DNA from: Gordonia amicalis NBRC 100051 = JCM 11271
GTDB lineage: Bacteria > Actinomycetota > Actinomycetes > Mycobacteriales > Mycobacteriaceae
Reading direction: 5' to 3'
NCBI RefSeq assembly: GCF_000332995.1
Contig: NZ_BANS01000012.1
Location: 1 to 41,880, forward strand
Length of the DNA stretch: 41,880 nucleotides
The notes below the pieces were generated by a model that worked only from the letters and a program-made list of their open reading frames with translations, was not told the DNA's origin and searched no databases. Positions 11,288-20,207 of the stretch are shown here, piece after piece. The first letter of the stretch is position 1. The number at the start of each line of letters is the position of its first letter. A program made the translations under genes and the position numbers.

Positions 11288-12205
11288 GTGACGATCGCCG
11301 CCGCCATCTCGCGCTTCCTCGATCACCTCACCGTCGAACGAGGTGCGGCGGCCAACACCGTGTCGTCCTACCGTCGTGATCTCGAGCGGTACCGGCGATA
11401 TCTCGAATCGCGCGACATCGCGTCGATCGACGCGGTGACCGAGGAGGACGTGCGCGAATTCCTCGTCGACCTGCGTCGAGGGGACCCGGACGCCGGGTTC
11501 CCGCCCCTCGCGGACAGCTCGATCGCGCGAACAGTGGTGGCGACCAGGCGCTTTCACAAGTTCGCGGTCGACGAGGGGATGGTTGCGACGGACGTCGCGC
11601 AGGCGGTCCGTCCGCCGAGGCCGGCGCGCCGTCTCCCGAAGTCGCTGCCCGTCGACGAGGTGCTGGCCATCCTCGAGGCCGCCGGTGCCGAAGACCATCC
11701 CCGCGCCCTGCGCGATCGCGCCCTGCTGGAATTCCTCTACAGCTGCGGCGCCCGCATCTCCGAGGCCACCTCGCTCGACATCGACGACCTCGACCTCGAC
11801 ACCCGGGCGGTACGCCTACGGGGCAAGGGCGGCAAGGAGCGTCTCGTCCCGCTGGGCGGACCGGCGATCGACGCCATCGATGCCTATCTCGTCCGCGGCC
11901 GTCCCGCGCTGGTGTCGCGGGCGACGCCGGCGCTGTTCCTCAATGCCCGGGGCGGGCGACTCTCGCGTCAGTCGGCGTGGCAGGTACTGGTCACCGCCGC
12001 CGAACGTGCCGGGTTGGACAAGGCCGTCTCCCCGCACACCCTGCGGCACAGCTTCGCGACCCATCTCCTCGACGGCGGCGCCGACGTCCGCGTCGTCCAG
12101 GAGCTGCTCGGACACGCCTCGGTGACCACCACGCAGGTGTACACACTCGTGACGGTGAACACGATGCGCGAGGTGTATGCCGTCGCACATCCGCGTGCCC
12201 GCTGA
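11288..12205 (+). CDS. xerD: Tyrosine recombinase XerD
   Basis: 305 residues from the GTG at 11288. The N-terminal SAM-like core-binding domain covers about 1-100. The catalytic domain shows the first Arg in [11 protein letters not shown], the Lys in [35 protein letters not shown] and the nucleophilic Tyr. It resolves chromosome dimers at dif with XerC. The position before parA-scpA-scpB is the usual actinobacterial one, so this is the housekeeping enzyme and not a phage integrase. Confidence 0.93.
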   Translation: MTIAAAISRFLDHLTVERGAAANTVSSYRRDLERYRRYLESRDIASIDAVTEEDVREFLVDLRRGDPDAGFPPLADSSIARTVVATRRFHKFAVDEGMVATDVAQAVRPPRPARRLPKSLPVDEVLAILEAAGAEDHPRALRDRALLEFLYSCGARISEATSLDIDDLDLDTRAVRLRGKGGKERLVPLGGPAIDAIDAYLVRGRPALVSRATPALFLNARGGRLSRQSAWQVLVTAAERAGLDKAVSPHTLRHSFATHLLDGGADVRVVQELLGHASVTTTQVYTLVTVNTMREVYAVAHPRAR

Positions 12206-12241
12206 CCGCGCGCCGACGGCGGGTCGACGCCCGCGATGTCC

Positions 12242-12397
12242 TAGGCTGATACGAGTCGTCGTCCACGGACCGGCATTTCCGCCCGGCAGGCCGACGCGCA
12301 TCGGGTACCGAAGAGTGAAGGGAGCGGCGGGCACGTGACCACTCCGAGCACACTGCGGTCTGGCACCCGACTCGAGTGTTCGGGGACGCGATCGTGA
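12242..12397 (+). promoter_or_regulatory. parA leader: possible -10 box and 20-codon upstream ORF
   Basis: TAGGCT at 12242-12247 is a plausible actinobacterial -10 element. Downstream, GAAGGGAG (12311-12318) precedes a GTG at 12335 that opens a 20-codon reading frame. Its TGA (12395-12397) overlaps the proposed parA GTG at 12394 as GTGA. This could couple parA translation to a short leader peptide. There is no functional evidence beyond this arrangement. Confidence 0.35.
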
Positions 12398-13317
12398 CCT
12401 CCGCGGGCGATCAGTACAGCATCCAGGTGTCGCCGGGACATGACGCCGACGAGGTCGACCACCACGGCACCGGCGAGATCGGTCCCACCGGACGGCCCTA
12501 TCGAGAGGTCCCGGACCCGAGACCACTCGACCGTCACGGTCCGGCCACCGTCATCGCCGTGTGCAACCAGAAGGGCGGGGTCGGCAAGACCACCTCGACC
12601 ATCAACCTCGGGGCCGCGCTCGCCGAGTACGGCCGCCGTGTGTTGCTCGTCGACCTCGATCCGCAGGGCGCGTTGTCCGCGGGACTGGGTGTGCCGCACC
12701 ACGAACTCGAGCAGACGGTCTACAACCTCCTCGTCCCGCCGCAGGTGGCCACCGACGAGGTGCTGATGCGCACCCGCGTCGACGGACTCGACCTGCTGCC
12801 GAGCAACATCGACCTGTCGGCCGCGGAGATCCAGCTCGTCACGGAGGTGGGACGCGAACAGTCCCTGGCCCGTGCGCTGCACCCGGTTCTCGACCGCTAC
12901 GACGTGGTGCTGATCGACTGCCAGCCCTCGCTCGGCCTGCTCACCGTGAACGCCCTCGCCTGCGCGGACACCGTGCTGATCCCGATGGAGTGCGAATACT
13001 TCTCGCTGCGTGGCCTGGCGCTGCTCACCGACACGATCAACAAGGTGCGCGACCGTCTCAACCCGCGCCTGGACCTCGGTGGCATCCTCGTCACCATGTT
13101 CGACGCCCGCACGCTGCATTCCCGCGAGGTGATGGCGCGTGTGGTCGAGGTGTTCGGCGACGCCGTCTACGACACCGTGATCTCCCGGACCGTCCGTTTC
13201 CCGGAGACGAGCGTCGCCGGTGAACCGATCACCTCGTGGGCACCGCGGTCGGCCGGCGCGAAGGCCTACCGGGCGCTGGCGCGTGAGGTGATCGCGCGCA
13301 ACGTGAAGGGCGCATGA
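12394..13317 (+). CDS. parA: ParA-family ATPase upstream of scpAB (Rv1708-like)
   Basis: 307 residues from the GTG at 12394; a GTG at 12376 gives six more residues. About 55 N-terminal residues are polar. The P-loop is the deviant Walker A form NQKGGVGKTTSTINLGAAL, followed by VLLVDLDPQGALS and VLIDCQPSLGLLTVNAL. ParA proteins bind DNA non-specifically as ATP dimers. No parB is near, and it overlaps scpA by ATGA, so a role with the SMC-ScpAB condensin is more likely than plasmid or origin partitioning. It is distinct from the parAB pair near oriC. Confidence 0.9.
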   Translation: MTSAGDQYSIQVSPGHDADEVDHHGTGEIGPTGRPYREVPDPRPLDRHGPATVIAVCNQKGGVGKTTSTINLGAALAEYGRRVLLVDLDPQGALSAGLGVPHHELEQTVYNLLVPPQVATDEVLMRTRVDGLDLLPSNIDLSAAEIQLVTEVGREQSLARALHPVLDRYDVVLIDCQPSLGLLTVNALACADTVLIPMECEYFSLRGLALLTDTINKVRDRLNPRLDLGGILVTMFDARTLHSREVMARVVEVFGDAVYDTVISRTVRFPETSVAGEPITSWAPRSAGAKAYRALAREVIARNVKGA

Positions 13318-14246
13318 CCGTCGACACCGACCACGCCGTGACCGAGTCCGACGGGTCCGGGTCCGCCGTGACCGAGACCGACGGGTCCGAGGTCGAGGCG
13401 CCGGTCGAGGCGTCGGAGCCGGTCGGGGACACCCCTGATGGGAGTGACGAGTCCGCCGAATCCGGTTTCCGGGTCAAGCTCCGCAACTTCGAGGGACCCT
13501 TCGACCTGCTGCTGAACCTGATCTCGCAGCATCGGCTCGATGTCACCGAGGTCGCGCTGCACGAGGTGACCGACGACTTCATCGCCTACACCCGCGAACT
13601 CGGTCCGGAGGTCGGGCTCGACCAGACCACCGAGTTCCTCGTCGTGGCGGCCACGCTGCTCGATCTCAAGGCGGCCCGGCTGTTGCCGTCCGGCGAGGTC
13701 GACGACCCCGAGGACCTGGCGCTGCTCGAAGCCCGCGACCTGCTGTTCGCCCGGCTGCTCCAGTACCGGGCGTACAAGCAGGTGGCACAGTTGTTCGGCG
13801 AACTGGAAGCCGCCGCGCTGCAACGATATCCGCGCGCCGTCTCGCTGGAGCAACGGTTCGAGGACCTGTTGCCGGAGGTCACGCTCGGCGTCGACGCCGC
13901 CGGTTTCGTGCAGGTGGCCGCGGCGGCGATGACCCCGCGACCCGTGCCGACGGTCGGACTCGACCATCTCCACGACGTGCAGTCGGTGTCGGTACCGGGT
14001 CAGGCCCGGCGGATGGCGGCACTGCTCAGCGCGTCGACCGGCGAATGGCTCACGTTCCGCGCTCTCACCGCCGACTGCGGGAGCGGACTCGAGATCGTCG
14101 GCAGCTTCCTCGGATTGCTGGAGCTCTACCGCGATCAGGCCATCACCTTCGAACAACCCGAGGCTCTCGGCGATCTCGCGGTGATGTGGACCGGCGAACG
14201 CGAGATCGACGACCTGCGCATCGACAAGGCAGAGGATTACGGATGA
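13314..14246 (+). CDS. scpA: Segregation and condensation protein A
   Basis: 310 residues; the ATG at 13314 overlaps the parA stop. After about 55 acidic, disordered residues comes the kleisin N-terminal helix (FRVKLRNFEGPFDLLLNLI), then KAARLLPSG, and a C-terminal winged-helix segment. ScpA is the kleisin subunit that bridges the SMC heads and binds ScpB. The gene overlaps scpB by ATGA, which fits stoichiometric translation of the two. Confidence 0.93.
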   Translation: MTVDTDHAVTESDGSGSAVTETDGSEVEAPVEASEPVGDTPDGSDESAESGFRVKLRNFEGPFDLLLNLISQHRLDVTEVALHEVTDDFIAYTRELGPEVGLDQTTEFLVVAATLLDLKAARLLPSGEVDDPEDLALLEARDLLFARLLQYRAYKQVAQLFGELEAAALQRYPRAVSLEQRFEDLLPEVTLGVDAAGFVQVAAAAMTPRPVPTVGLDHLHDVQSVSVPGQARRMAALLSASTGEWLTFRALTADCGSGLEIVGSFLGLLELYRDQAITFEQPEALGDLAVMWTGEREIDDLRIDKAEDYG

Positions 14247-15034
14247 CCGACGGACCGATCGAGGACGCCGACGACGTGAACGACGAGGCTCTCGCCGAAT
14301 CGGCAACCGACGCCCCGGCGTCGGCGGAGAGGGCGACCGACCACGGCCCCGCCGACCCCGAGCAGACGGCGCTGACGGGGGAGGACGAGGTCGAGGTCCT
14401 CGACGACGCGACCCTGCGGGCGGCACTCGAGGCCGTGCTGCTCGTCGTCGACACCCCGGTGACCACCGAGGAGTTGGCCAATGCCGTCGACCAGGACCGG
14501 ACACGCGTGCGCGAGATGCTCAACGCGATGGCCGCCGAGCTCACCGCGGCGCGCAGCGGCATCGACCTGCGTTTCGCGGGCGACGGCTGGCGGTTGTACA
14601 CCCGGGCGGACTACGCACCGTACGTGGAGAGGTTGCTGCTCGACGGGGCGCGGTCGAAGCTGACGCGCGCCGCGTTGGAGACACTGGCCGTGATCGCCTA
14701 CCGGCAGCCGGTGACCCGTGCACGGGTCAGCGCGATCCGTGGTGTGAACGTCGACGGCGTGATCCGCACCCTCGTCGCGCGCGGCCTGATCAACGAGGTC
14801 GGCCAGGACCCGCAGACCAACGCCACGACCTACGCGACCACCGAGTTGTTCCTCGAGCGTCTCGGTCTGGCCTCGCTGACCGAACTGCCCGATCTGGCGC
14901 CGCTGCTGCCCGACGTCGACCTCATCGATGACCTCGACGACGAGCTGCTGTCGGATCCCCGATTCGCCAAACTGTCCCCTCAGCCGTCAGACTCGAAGGT
15001 ACTGGTCACCGACGGTGACCTGAATGATGACTAG
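14243..15034 (+). CDS. scpB: Segregation and condensation protein B
   Basis: 263 residues; the ATG at 14243 overlaps the scpA stop. An acidic 50-residue tail precedes two winged-helix domains: LRAALEAVLLVVDTPVTTEEL and, after it, LTRAALETLAVIAYRQPVT with RGLINEVGQDP. It dimerises and binds ScpA in the bacterial condensin. It ends 37 bases before rluB. Confidence 0.93.
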   Translation: MTDGPIEDADDVNDEALAESATDAPASAERATDHGPADPEQTALTGEDEVEVLDDATLRAALEAVLLVVDTPVTTEELANAVDQDRTRVREMLNAMAAELTAARSGIDLRFAGDGWRLYTRADYAPYVERLLLDGARSKLTRAALETLAVIAYRQPVTRARVSAIRGVNVDGVIRTLVARGLINEVGQDPQTNATTYATTELFLERLGLASLTELPDLAPLLPDVDLIDDLDDELLSDPRFAKLSPQPSDSKVLVTDGDLNDD

Positions 15035-15071
15035 AACCGCATAGATCCACCCACACACAGGATTGAGAACA

Positions 15072-16007
15072 ATGGCTTCCGCTGGCCGAGATGGCTCACC
15101 GGGAAAACGCCGCAAGGGCGCCCCCGCACAGCAACCGCGAACCAAGAAGACGCACCGCAAGGGGTCGTCGAAACCGAACGCCGATGTCGGGAAGATCCGG
15201 CTCAACAACGCCCGGCCCGCACGCCATCAGGTGGCGCCGGAGCAGGTGAGCGGCACGGGCCCGGCCTTCGTCGAGGACGGTGTGCGGCTCCAGAAGGTGC
15301 TCGCCCAGGCCGGCGTCGCCTCGCGCCGCGGCGCCGAGGAGATGATCGCCGCCGGACGTGTGAAGGTCGACGGCGTCGTCGTCACCGAGCAGGGCCTGCG
15401 CATCAACCCCGACACCGCGATCATCCACGTCGACGATGCGCGCGTGATCATGGACGAGACGCGTCAGTACCTCGCATTCAACAAGCCCAAGGGCTGGCAG
15501 TCGACCATGGCCGACGATCAGGGTCGCCCGTGCGTCGGTGACGTGGTCGCCGAGCGCGTGATGGCCGGACAGCGTCTCTTCCACGTCGGCCGGCTCGACG
15601 CCGACACCGAAGGTCTGCTGCTGCTCACCAACGACGGCGAGCTGGCGCACCGGCTGATGCACCCGTCGTTCGAGGTGCCCAAGACCTACCTCGCGACCCT
15701 GAAGGGTGAGGTGCCCCGCGGGGTCGCTCGTCAACTCCGTGAGGGGATCGAACTCGAGGACGGCCCGGTCAAGGTCGACAGGTTCACCGTCATCGAGGTC
15801 CACGAGGGACAGTCGCTGGTGCGGATCACCCTGCACGAGGGCCGCAACCGCATCGTGCGCCGCATGATGGACGAGGTCGGCTTTCCGGTCACGAAACTCG
15901 TTCGCACGCATGTGGGTACGGTCGCGCTCGGAGAGCAGCGGCCGGGCAGCCTGCGTGTCCTCGGCAACGACGAGGTCGGCGCGCTGTACAAGGCGGTCGG
16001 GCTGTGA
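15072..16007 (+). CDS. rluB: 23S rRNA pseudouridine synthase, RluB type
   Basis: 311 residues from the ATG at 15072; a TTG at 15063 adds three. A basic tail of about 45 residues (many K/R/P) precedes an S4 domain ([20 protein letters not shown]). The RsuA/RluB catalytic domain follows, with [19 protein letters not shown] carrying the catalytic Asp and [15 protein letters not shown]. It isomerises a uridine in 23S rRNA helix 89. The stop overlaps the cmk start as GTGA. Confidence 0.93.
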   Translation: MASAGRDGSPGKRRKGAPAQQPRTKKTHRKGSSKPNADVGKIRLNNARPARHQVAPEQVSGTGPAFVEDGVRLQKVLAQAGVASRRGAEEMIAAGRVKVDGVVVTEQGLRINPDTAIIHVDDARVIMDETRQYLAFNKPKGWQSTMADDQGRPCVGDVVAERVMAGQRLFHVGRLDADTEGLLLLTNDGELAHRLMHPSFEVPKTYLATLKGEVPRGVARQLREGIELEDGPVKVDRFTVIEVHEGQSLVRITLHEGRNRIVRRMMDEVGFPVTKLVRTHVGTVALGEQRPGSLRVLGNDEVGALYKAVGL

Positions 16008-16699
16008 CCGCTGGCACCACGCGCGTCGTCGCCATCGACGGGCCGGCCGGTACGGGCAAGTCGTCGGTGTCGAAGCTGCTCGCCGAGAAGGTCGGTGCCA
16101 GCTACCTCGACACCGGTGCGATGTACCGCGCGGTGACCCTGGCGGTCCTCGATGCCGGTGTGGCACTTGATGATCCGGCCGGTATCGCCCGGATCGCGGA
16201 CGCGGTCGACATCGAGTTGATCCCCACCGGAGACGGGTCGTCGACGGTGTTGCTCGACGGTCGCGACGTATCCGGGCCGATCCGGACCGACCATGTGACC
16301 AGCGCGGTCTCGGCGGTGTCCGCCGTTCCCGAGGTGCGAACCAAACTCGTTGCGCTGCAGCGGCAGAACGCGCAGGACCGTTTCGTGGTGGTCGAGGGAC
16401 GCGACATCGGGACCGTGGTGTTCCCGGCCGCCGACGTCAAGATCTTCCTCACCGCGACGCCGGAGGCACGCGCTGACCGGCGGCACAAGCAGAACCTGGC
16501 CGCGGGTCGCGACAGCGACTACGCAGCCGTTCTCGACAGCGTGAACCGCCGCGATCATCTCGATTCGACGCGCGCGGTGTCGCCGTTGCGTGCCGCCGAC
16601 GATGCCGTCGTCGTCGACACCAGCGACAAGACCCTGATGGAGGTGCTCGACGAACTGAGCGGCCTCGTGGAGACCCGGATCGGAGCATCAGAACGGTGA
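16004..16699 (+). CDS. cmk: Cytidylate kinase
   Basis: 231 residues; the GTG at 16004 overlaps the rluB stop. It phosphorylates CMP and dCMP. The P-loop is [18 protein letters not shown], followed by [13 protein letters not shown] and [21 protein letters not shown]. It overlaps der by GTGA, so rluB-cmk-der is a translationally coupled unit as in M. tuberculosis. Confidence 0.95.
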   Translation: MTAGTTRVVAIDGPAGTGKSSVSKLLAEKVGASYLDTGAMYRAVTLAVLDAGVALDDPAGIARIADAVDIELIPTGDGSSTVLLDGRDVSGPIRTDHVTSAVSAVSAVPEVRTKLVALQRQNAQDRFVVVEGRDIGTVVFPAADVKIFLTATPEARADRRHKQNLAAGRDSDYAAVLDSVNRRDHLDSTRAVSPLRAADDAVVVDTSDKTLMEVLDELSGLVETRIGASER

Positions 16700-18135
16700 G
16701 CGACAACTTCGAGACCGATGTGGCGGCGTTGCCGGGTGACGGCACGTGGGCGGACGAATCCGATTGGCAGCTAGCCGATATCGAGGGTGCCGACGGTGCC
16801 GCCGAGTTCGAGCACATGCCGGTGCTGGCGATCGTCGGACGACCCAACGTGGGCAAGTCCACTCTCGTCAACCGCATCCTCGGTCGCCGCGAGGCCGTGG
16901 TCGAGGACATCCCGGGCGTCACGCGTGACCGTGTGTCCTACTCGGCGAGCTGGTCGGGACGAAGCTTCACGGTCGTCGACACGGGCGGCTGGGAACCCGA
17001 CGCCAAGGGTCTGCAGCAGGCAGTCGCGGCCCAGGCCGAGCTCGCGATGCGGACCGCCGACGCCATCGTCGTGGTCGTCGACGCGACCGTGGGCGCCACC
17101 GCCACCGACGAGGCCGTGGCGCGTGTCCTGCGACGGTCGAAGACCCCGGTGATCCTGTGCGCCAACAAGGTCGACAGCGAGCGCATGGAGGCCGACACGG
17201 CCGCCCTGTGGTCGCTGGGACTCGGCGAGCCGCACCCGGTGTCGGCGGCGCACGGTCGTGGCGCCGGTGACCTGCTCGACGTCATCCTGGAGAAGCTGCC
17301 CGCGACCCCGCGCGAGGCGCCGGTGCTGGGCGGCCCGCGTCGTGTGGCACTCGTCGGCAAGCCGAACGTGGGCAAGAGCTCGCTGTTGAACAAGCTTTCC
17401 GGCACCGAGCGTTCCGTCGTCGACAACGTCGCCGGGACCACCGTCGACCCCGTCGACGAGCTCGTCGAACTGGACGGCAAGCCGTGGCATTTCGTCGACA
17501 CCGCCGGCCTGCGGCGCAAGGTGCGCACGGCGAGTGGTCACGAGTACTACGCGTCGTTGCGGACGCGGTCGGCACTCGACGCCGCCGAGGTGGCGATCCT
17601 GCTGATCGACGCGTCGGAGCCGATCACCGAGCAGGACCTTCGCGTGCTGTCGCTCATCATCGAGAGCGGTCGTGCGCTGGTCATCGCGTTCAACAAGTGG
17701 GACCTGGTCGACGAGGATCGTCGTTACCAGCTCGACAAGGAGATCGATCGCGAGCTCGCCCGCGTGCCGTGGGCGCGCCGGGTGAACATCTCGGCGTCGA
17801 CCGGTCGTGCGGTCCAGAAGCTGGTACCCGCGATGGAGAGCGCGCTCGACTCGTGGGACAAGCGCATCTCGACCGGACCGCTGAACAGCTGGCTCAAGGA
17901 CGTCATCGCGGCCAACCCGCCGCCGCTGCGCGGCGGTCGACAGCCGCGCGTGATGTTCGCGACCCAGGCGTCGGTACGACCGCCGACCTTCGTGCTCTTC
18001 ACCACCGGCTTCCTCGAGGCCGGCTACCGCCGCTTCCTGGAGCGTCGCCTGCGCGAGGAGTTCAACTTCGACGGCTCGCCGGTGCGCATCAACGTGCGTG
18101 TGCGAGACAAGCGGGAGCAGCGTCGCAAACGCTGA
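16696..18135 (+). CDS. der: Ribosome biogenesis GTPase Der (EngA)
   Basis: 479 residues; the GTG at 16696 overlaps cmk. After a 35-residue acidic tail come two tandem G domains: G1 [12 protein letters not shown] with ILCANKVD, then G1 [12 protein letters not shown] with [11 protein letters not shown]-terminal KH-like domain ends in a basic [10 protein letters not shown] tail. Der is needed for 50S subunit assembly. It is the last gene of the conserved block; the next stretch is a complex palindrome. Confidence 0.96.
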   Translation: MSDNFETDVAALPGDGTWADESDWQLADIEGADGAAEFEHMPVLAIVGRPNVGKSTLVNRILGRREAVVEDIPGVTRDRVSYSASWSGRSFTVVDTGGWEPDAKGLQQAVAAQAELAMRTADAIVVVVDATVGATATDEAVARVLRRSKTPVILCANKVDSERMEADTAALWSLGLGEPHPVSAAHGRGAGDLLDVILEKLPATPREAPVLGGPRRVALVGKPNVGKSSLLNKLSGTERSVVDNVAGTTVDPVDELVELDGKPWHFVDTAGLRRKVRTASGHEYYASLRTRSALDAAEVAILLIDASEPITEQDLRVLSLIIESGRALVIAFNKWDLVDEDRRYQLDKEIDRELARVPWARRVNISASTGRAVQKLVPAMESALDSWDKRISTGPLNSWLKDVIAANPPPLRGGRQPRVMFATQASVRPPTFVLFTTGFLEAGYRRFLERRLREEFNFDGSPVRINVRVRDKREQRRKR

Positions 18136-18144
18136 CGGCCACCG

Positions 18145-18214
18145 CAAACCCACCCTTTTTCGGCAAACCCACCCCTTCGTCGGGTGGCGTTTCTGCCGAA
18201 AACTGGTGGGTTTG
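18145..18214. repeat. Nested palindrome built from CAAACCCACC units
   Basis: CAAACCCACC occurs at 18145 and again at 18164, with its reverse complement GGTGGGTTTG at 18205-18214. Inside, TTTTCGGCA (18157-18165) pairs with TGCCGAAAA (18194-18202), and CCACCC (18169-18174) with GGGTGG (18182-18187). The whole 70 bases can fold as a long hairpin, or as alternative hairpins. It sits 10 bases after der. It could be a terminator, a REP-like extragenic palindrome or a small MITE remnant. Confidence 0.75.
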
Positions 18215-18270
18215 TCGGTTACTGGTGCGGCTGTGACGATTGTGGGAGGCGCTGTGACATACTGCCTCTC

Positions 18271-18534
18271 GTGCTCATCTTGGCAATCATCGTCTTCGGA
18301 ATGGTCATCGGTGCCCTGGCTCAGCTCATCATCGGTGGCAAGAACATGTGGAGCATCGACTGGGGTCTGGCGATCGTCGCCGGCGTCGTCGGCTCCTTCA
18401 TCGGCGGGTTGCTGATCAGTCTGATCACCGGTCACGGCATCGAGATCCACCCCAGCGGCATCATCGGTTCGCTCCTCGGCGCGCTGATCGTGACCGGCGG
18501 TTGGATCTGGTTCAAGAAGCGGTCCGCGGTCTAG
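18271..18534 (+). CDS. GlsB/YeaQ/YmgE-family small membrane protein
   Basis: 87 residues from the GTG at 18271; a CATACT at 18258-18263 suggests a leaderless transcript. Three transmembrane helices are visible (about 2-18, 28-48, 60-80), with the Gly-rich IIGSLLGALIVTGG typical of transglycosylase-associated/GlsB stress proteins. The family is often induced by envelope or general stress; its molecular role is unclear. It lies alone between the palindrome and the tRNA. Confidence 0.8.
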   Translation: MLILAIIVFGMVIGALAQLIIGGKNMWSIDWGLAIVAGVVGSFIGGLLISLITGHGIEIHPSGIIGSLLGALIVTGGWIWFKKRSAV

Positions 18535-18544
18535 GTTCCGGTAG

Positions 18545-18591
18545 CAGATGTCGTCGATCGTTGCGCTCGACGCCACGTTTCGCGACATCTG
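18545..18591. repeat. Inverted repeat downstream of the GlsB-type gene
   Basis: CAGATGTCG (18545-18553) and CGACATCTG (18583-18591) are perfect 9-bp arms; TTCCGG and CCGGAA (18537-18542 and 18601-18606 region) flank them in inverted order. There is no T tract. It may be a terminator for the small membrane protein gene. Confidence 0.5.
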
Positions 18592-18624
18592 ACGACCGGC
18601 CGGAAACCCCGCCTGACCAGGCGA

Positions 18625-18655
18625 TTGGTTCCGAACGGCAGTCGTCGGCTAGGCT
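18625..18655 (+). promoter_or_regulatory. Probable tRNA-Pro promoter
   Basis: TTGGTT (18625-18630) and TAGGCT (18650-18655) are separated by 19 bases and lie 30 bases before the mature tRNA 5' end. They fit the housekeeping sigma factor of actinobacteria. The assignment rests on pattern only. Confidence 0.5.
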
Positions 18656-18684
18656 TTATCTCGCTCCGCTTGAGCAGGGAGCAA

Positions 18685-18758
18685 CGGGCTGTGGCGCAGT
18701 TTGGTAGCGCACTTGACTGGGGGTCAAGTGGTCGCAGGTTCAAATCCTGTCAGCCCGA
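18685..18758 (+). tRNA. tRNA-Pro (GGG anticodon)
   Basis: A 74-base cloverleaf without encoded CCA. The acceptor CGGGCTG (18685-18691) pairs with CAGCCCG (18751-18757), with discriminator A. The D arm is GCGC/GCGC, the anticodon stem CTTGA/TCAAG holds loop CTGGGGG with GGG at the anticodon, and the T arm is GCAGG/CCTGT with TTCAAAT. It marks the border between the conserved block and the accessory region. Confidence 0.95.
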
Positions 18759-18765
18759 CAGAGCA

Positions 18766-18800
18766 GGCCCCGTCCGCAGTGCGGACGGGGCCTTCGTCTT
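18766..18800. terminator. Strong bidirectional terminator
   Basis: A perfect 13-bp stem (18766-18778 with 18780-18792, GGCCCCGTCCGCA and its complement) is followed by TTCGTCTT on the + strand. It lies between the tRNA and the convergent VOC gene, whose stop is at 18802, so it can serve both. Confidence 0.88.
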
Positions 18801-18801
18801 G

Positions 18802-19185
18802 TCACGGACTCTGGTCGACGCGATCGAAATACTCGACGATGCAGAACTCATGGCCTTCGGGATCGCGCATCACCATGACAACCCCCTCGTCGTAGTCGTT
18901 CCGGGTTCCCGTCCAGGAGCCGCCCAGACTCTTCACCTCGCGGCGGCCTGCCTCGATGTCCTCGACCTCGATGTCGAGGTGAATGCGGACCTTTCCATTC
19001 TTGGGTTCAGGGACTCGCTGGAAGGTCAATCGCGGTCGGTCGCCGTGCCGAGATCCGACGGTCGCCCAGCCGCTGTCGTCACTGTGCTCTTCGGTGATCG
19101 CGGTGCCGAGCATCGCGCTCCAGAAGGCTGCCAGGCGCGCCGGATCCGCACAGTCGATCGTGATGCCGATCAGTGTGTTGGCCAT
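18802..19185 (-). CDS. VOC-superfamily (glyoxalase/bleomycin resistance-like) protein
   Basis: 127 residues from the ATG at 19185 with AGGAAGG just upstream. A single VOC unit starts ANTLIGITIDCADPARLAAFW and includes VRIHLDIEVEDIEA and VMVMRDPEGHEFCIVEYFD, which are typical metal-ligand and strand positions. The fold serves lyases, dioxygenases and drug-binding resistance proteins. It starts 74 bases after the N-oxygenase stop on the same strand and ends at the terminator, so it may be the last gene of the pap operon. A self-protection or tailoring role is possible but unproven. Confidence 0.8.
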   Translation of the reverse strand: MANTLIGITIDCADPARLAAFWSAMLGTAITEEHSDDSGWATVGSRHGDRPRLTFQRVPEPKNGKVRIHLDIEVEDIEAGRREVKSLGGSWTGTRNDYDEGVVMVMRDPEGHEFCIVEYFDRVDQSP

Positions 19186-19259
19186 GGGTACACCTTCCTG
19201 CACGAACAGGCCGTCCGCTGAGGAGGTTCGGGGTCGGCGGGGTATACGCAGAATCGTGG

Positions 19260-20207
19260 TCAGCACCGGTCGAGTGCACCGAACCGGGCGAGCAACAGGT
19301 CGGCCGTGCTGCAGTCCTGCAGAAATCGGGGGCGATCGGGGTCCTCGGCGACCTCGCGCAGCATCGCGTCGCCGTCCGGGACCTGTTCGACGGAGAGGAT
19401 CGCCGACCACGTCGTCCCATCGGTGGCGGTGAACGCGTCGACGCCATCACGCAGGGCCCGGGCCAGGATGTTCCGGTCGTGTCGGTCGAGCCGATCGTGG
19501 ACCATGGCGATCATCTCGGACGCAACCGAGGCGTGTGCGCGCTCGTCTCGGCGGTGCAACGCGATGGTGGCCTGGTGCACCGGTTGGATCGTCCGGTCGT
19601 CGGCGATCAAGGTCAGGTAGTCCGCGATGGAGGTCTCCGCGACGGTCGCGTACGCGAGGGTCGTCAAGGCCGCGGCACGGGCCGACTCGGCCCGCGAGAG
19701 CGCCTCCCGATGCCGCCGCACGGTCGACGTCTCCGGCAAGGCTGCGTCCGGCAGCGCCCAGCCGCGTCGACGCCGGGTCAGCGCGGACGCGTTCAGGTGC
19801 ATCAGCGTGTGGTACTCCTCGTCGACCATCGACTGCACCACCGCCGCCCGGCCCGCGTCGGAGAAGCCGGTGCCGAACGCGTCCCGGAAGAGCAGTCCGA
19901 AACCAGGTGTCACCACGTCCTGTTCGATGTCGACGACATTCTTGTTGTAGGCGATCCACGCCCACGCCAGGATGCGGGACCGTACACCCTCGTCGAGCCG
20001 CTCCCAGACCGGATGCCCGGCGAAGGGGAGCAGCACCTCTGGGTAGTCGACGCAGTTGTCGTCGTAGAGGTCGTCCATCGTGGGCGCGTCGAGTTCGGGT
20101 TCGGTGCGCCGCACCGTCGCCCGCCGCGGCCAGCTGCGGACCAGCCCGCGGATGACCGCCGTCTCCACCGGATCGGAGGCGTCGTGCTCGGGCACGTGGC
20201 CGCTCAC
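19260..20207 (-). CDS. AurF/CmlI-like diiron arylamine N-oxygenase
   Basis: 315 residues from the GTG at 20207, which overlaps the papC stop as GTGA behind AAGGA (about 20217-20221). All seven iron ligands known for AurF have counterparts with the same spacing: E95 (VVDIEQD), E130 and H133 (VDEEYHT), E191 (VAETS), H218, E222 and H225 (LHRRDERAH). The length is close to AurF and CmlI, about 335. The family oxidises aryl amines through hydroxylamine to nitro groups, using dioxygen. Neighbouring papABC genes indicate a p-aminophenylpyruvate- or p-aminophenylalanine-derived substrate. The exact substrate, and oxidation to nitro or only hydroxylamine, cannot be read from the sequence. Confidence 0.9.
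   Translation of the reverse strand: MSGHVPEHDASDPVETAVIRGLVRSWPRRATVRRTEPELDAPTMDDLYDDNCVDYPEVLLPFAGHPVWERLDEGVRSRILAWAWIAYNKNVVDIEQDVVTPGFGLLFRDAFGTGFSDAGRAAVVQSMVDEEYHTLMHLNASALTRRRRGWALPDAALPETSTVRRHREALSRAESARAAALTTLAYATVAETSIADYLTLIADDRTIQPVHQATIALHRRDERAHASVASEMIAMVHDRLDRHDRNILARALRDGVDAFTATDGTTWSAILSVEQVPDGDAMLREVAEDPDRPRFLQDCSTADLLLARFGALDRC

Noticed and set aside
11288..12205. Phage or island integrase
   Set aside because: The gene is in the conserved xerD position before parA-scpAB and has the XerD pattern; it is the chromosomal recombinase.
19260..20207. N-oxygenation of free p-aminobenzoate to p-nitrobenzoate, as in aureothin biosynthesis
   Set aside because: No ADC lyase (pabC) is encoded here, and the mutase and dehydrogenase steer the flux to aminophenylpyruvate. 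It remains possible if a lyase elsewhere supplies PABA.
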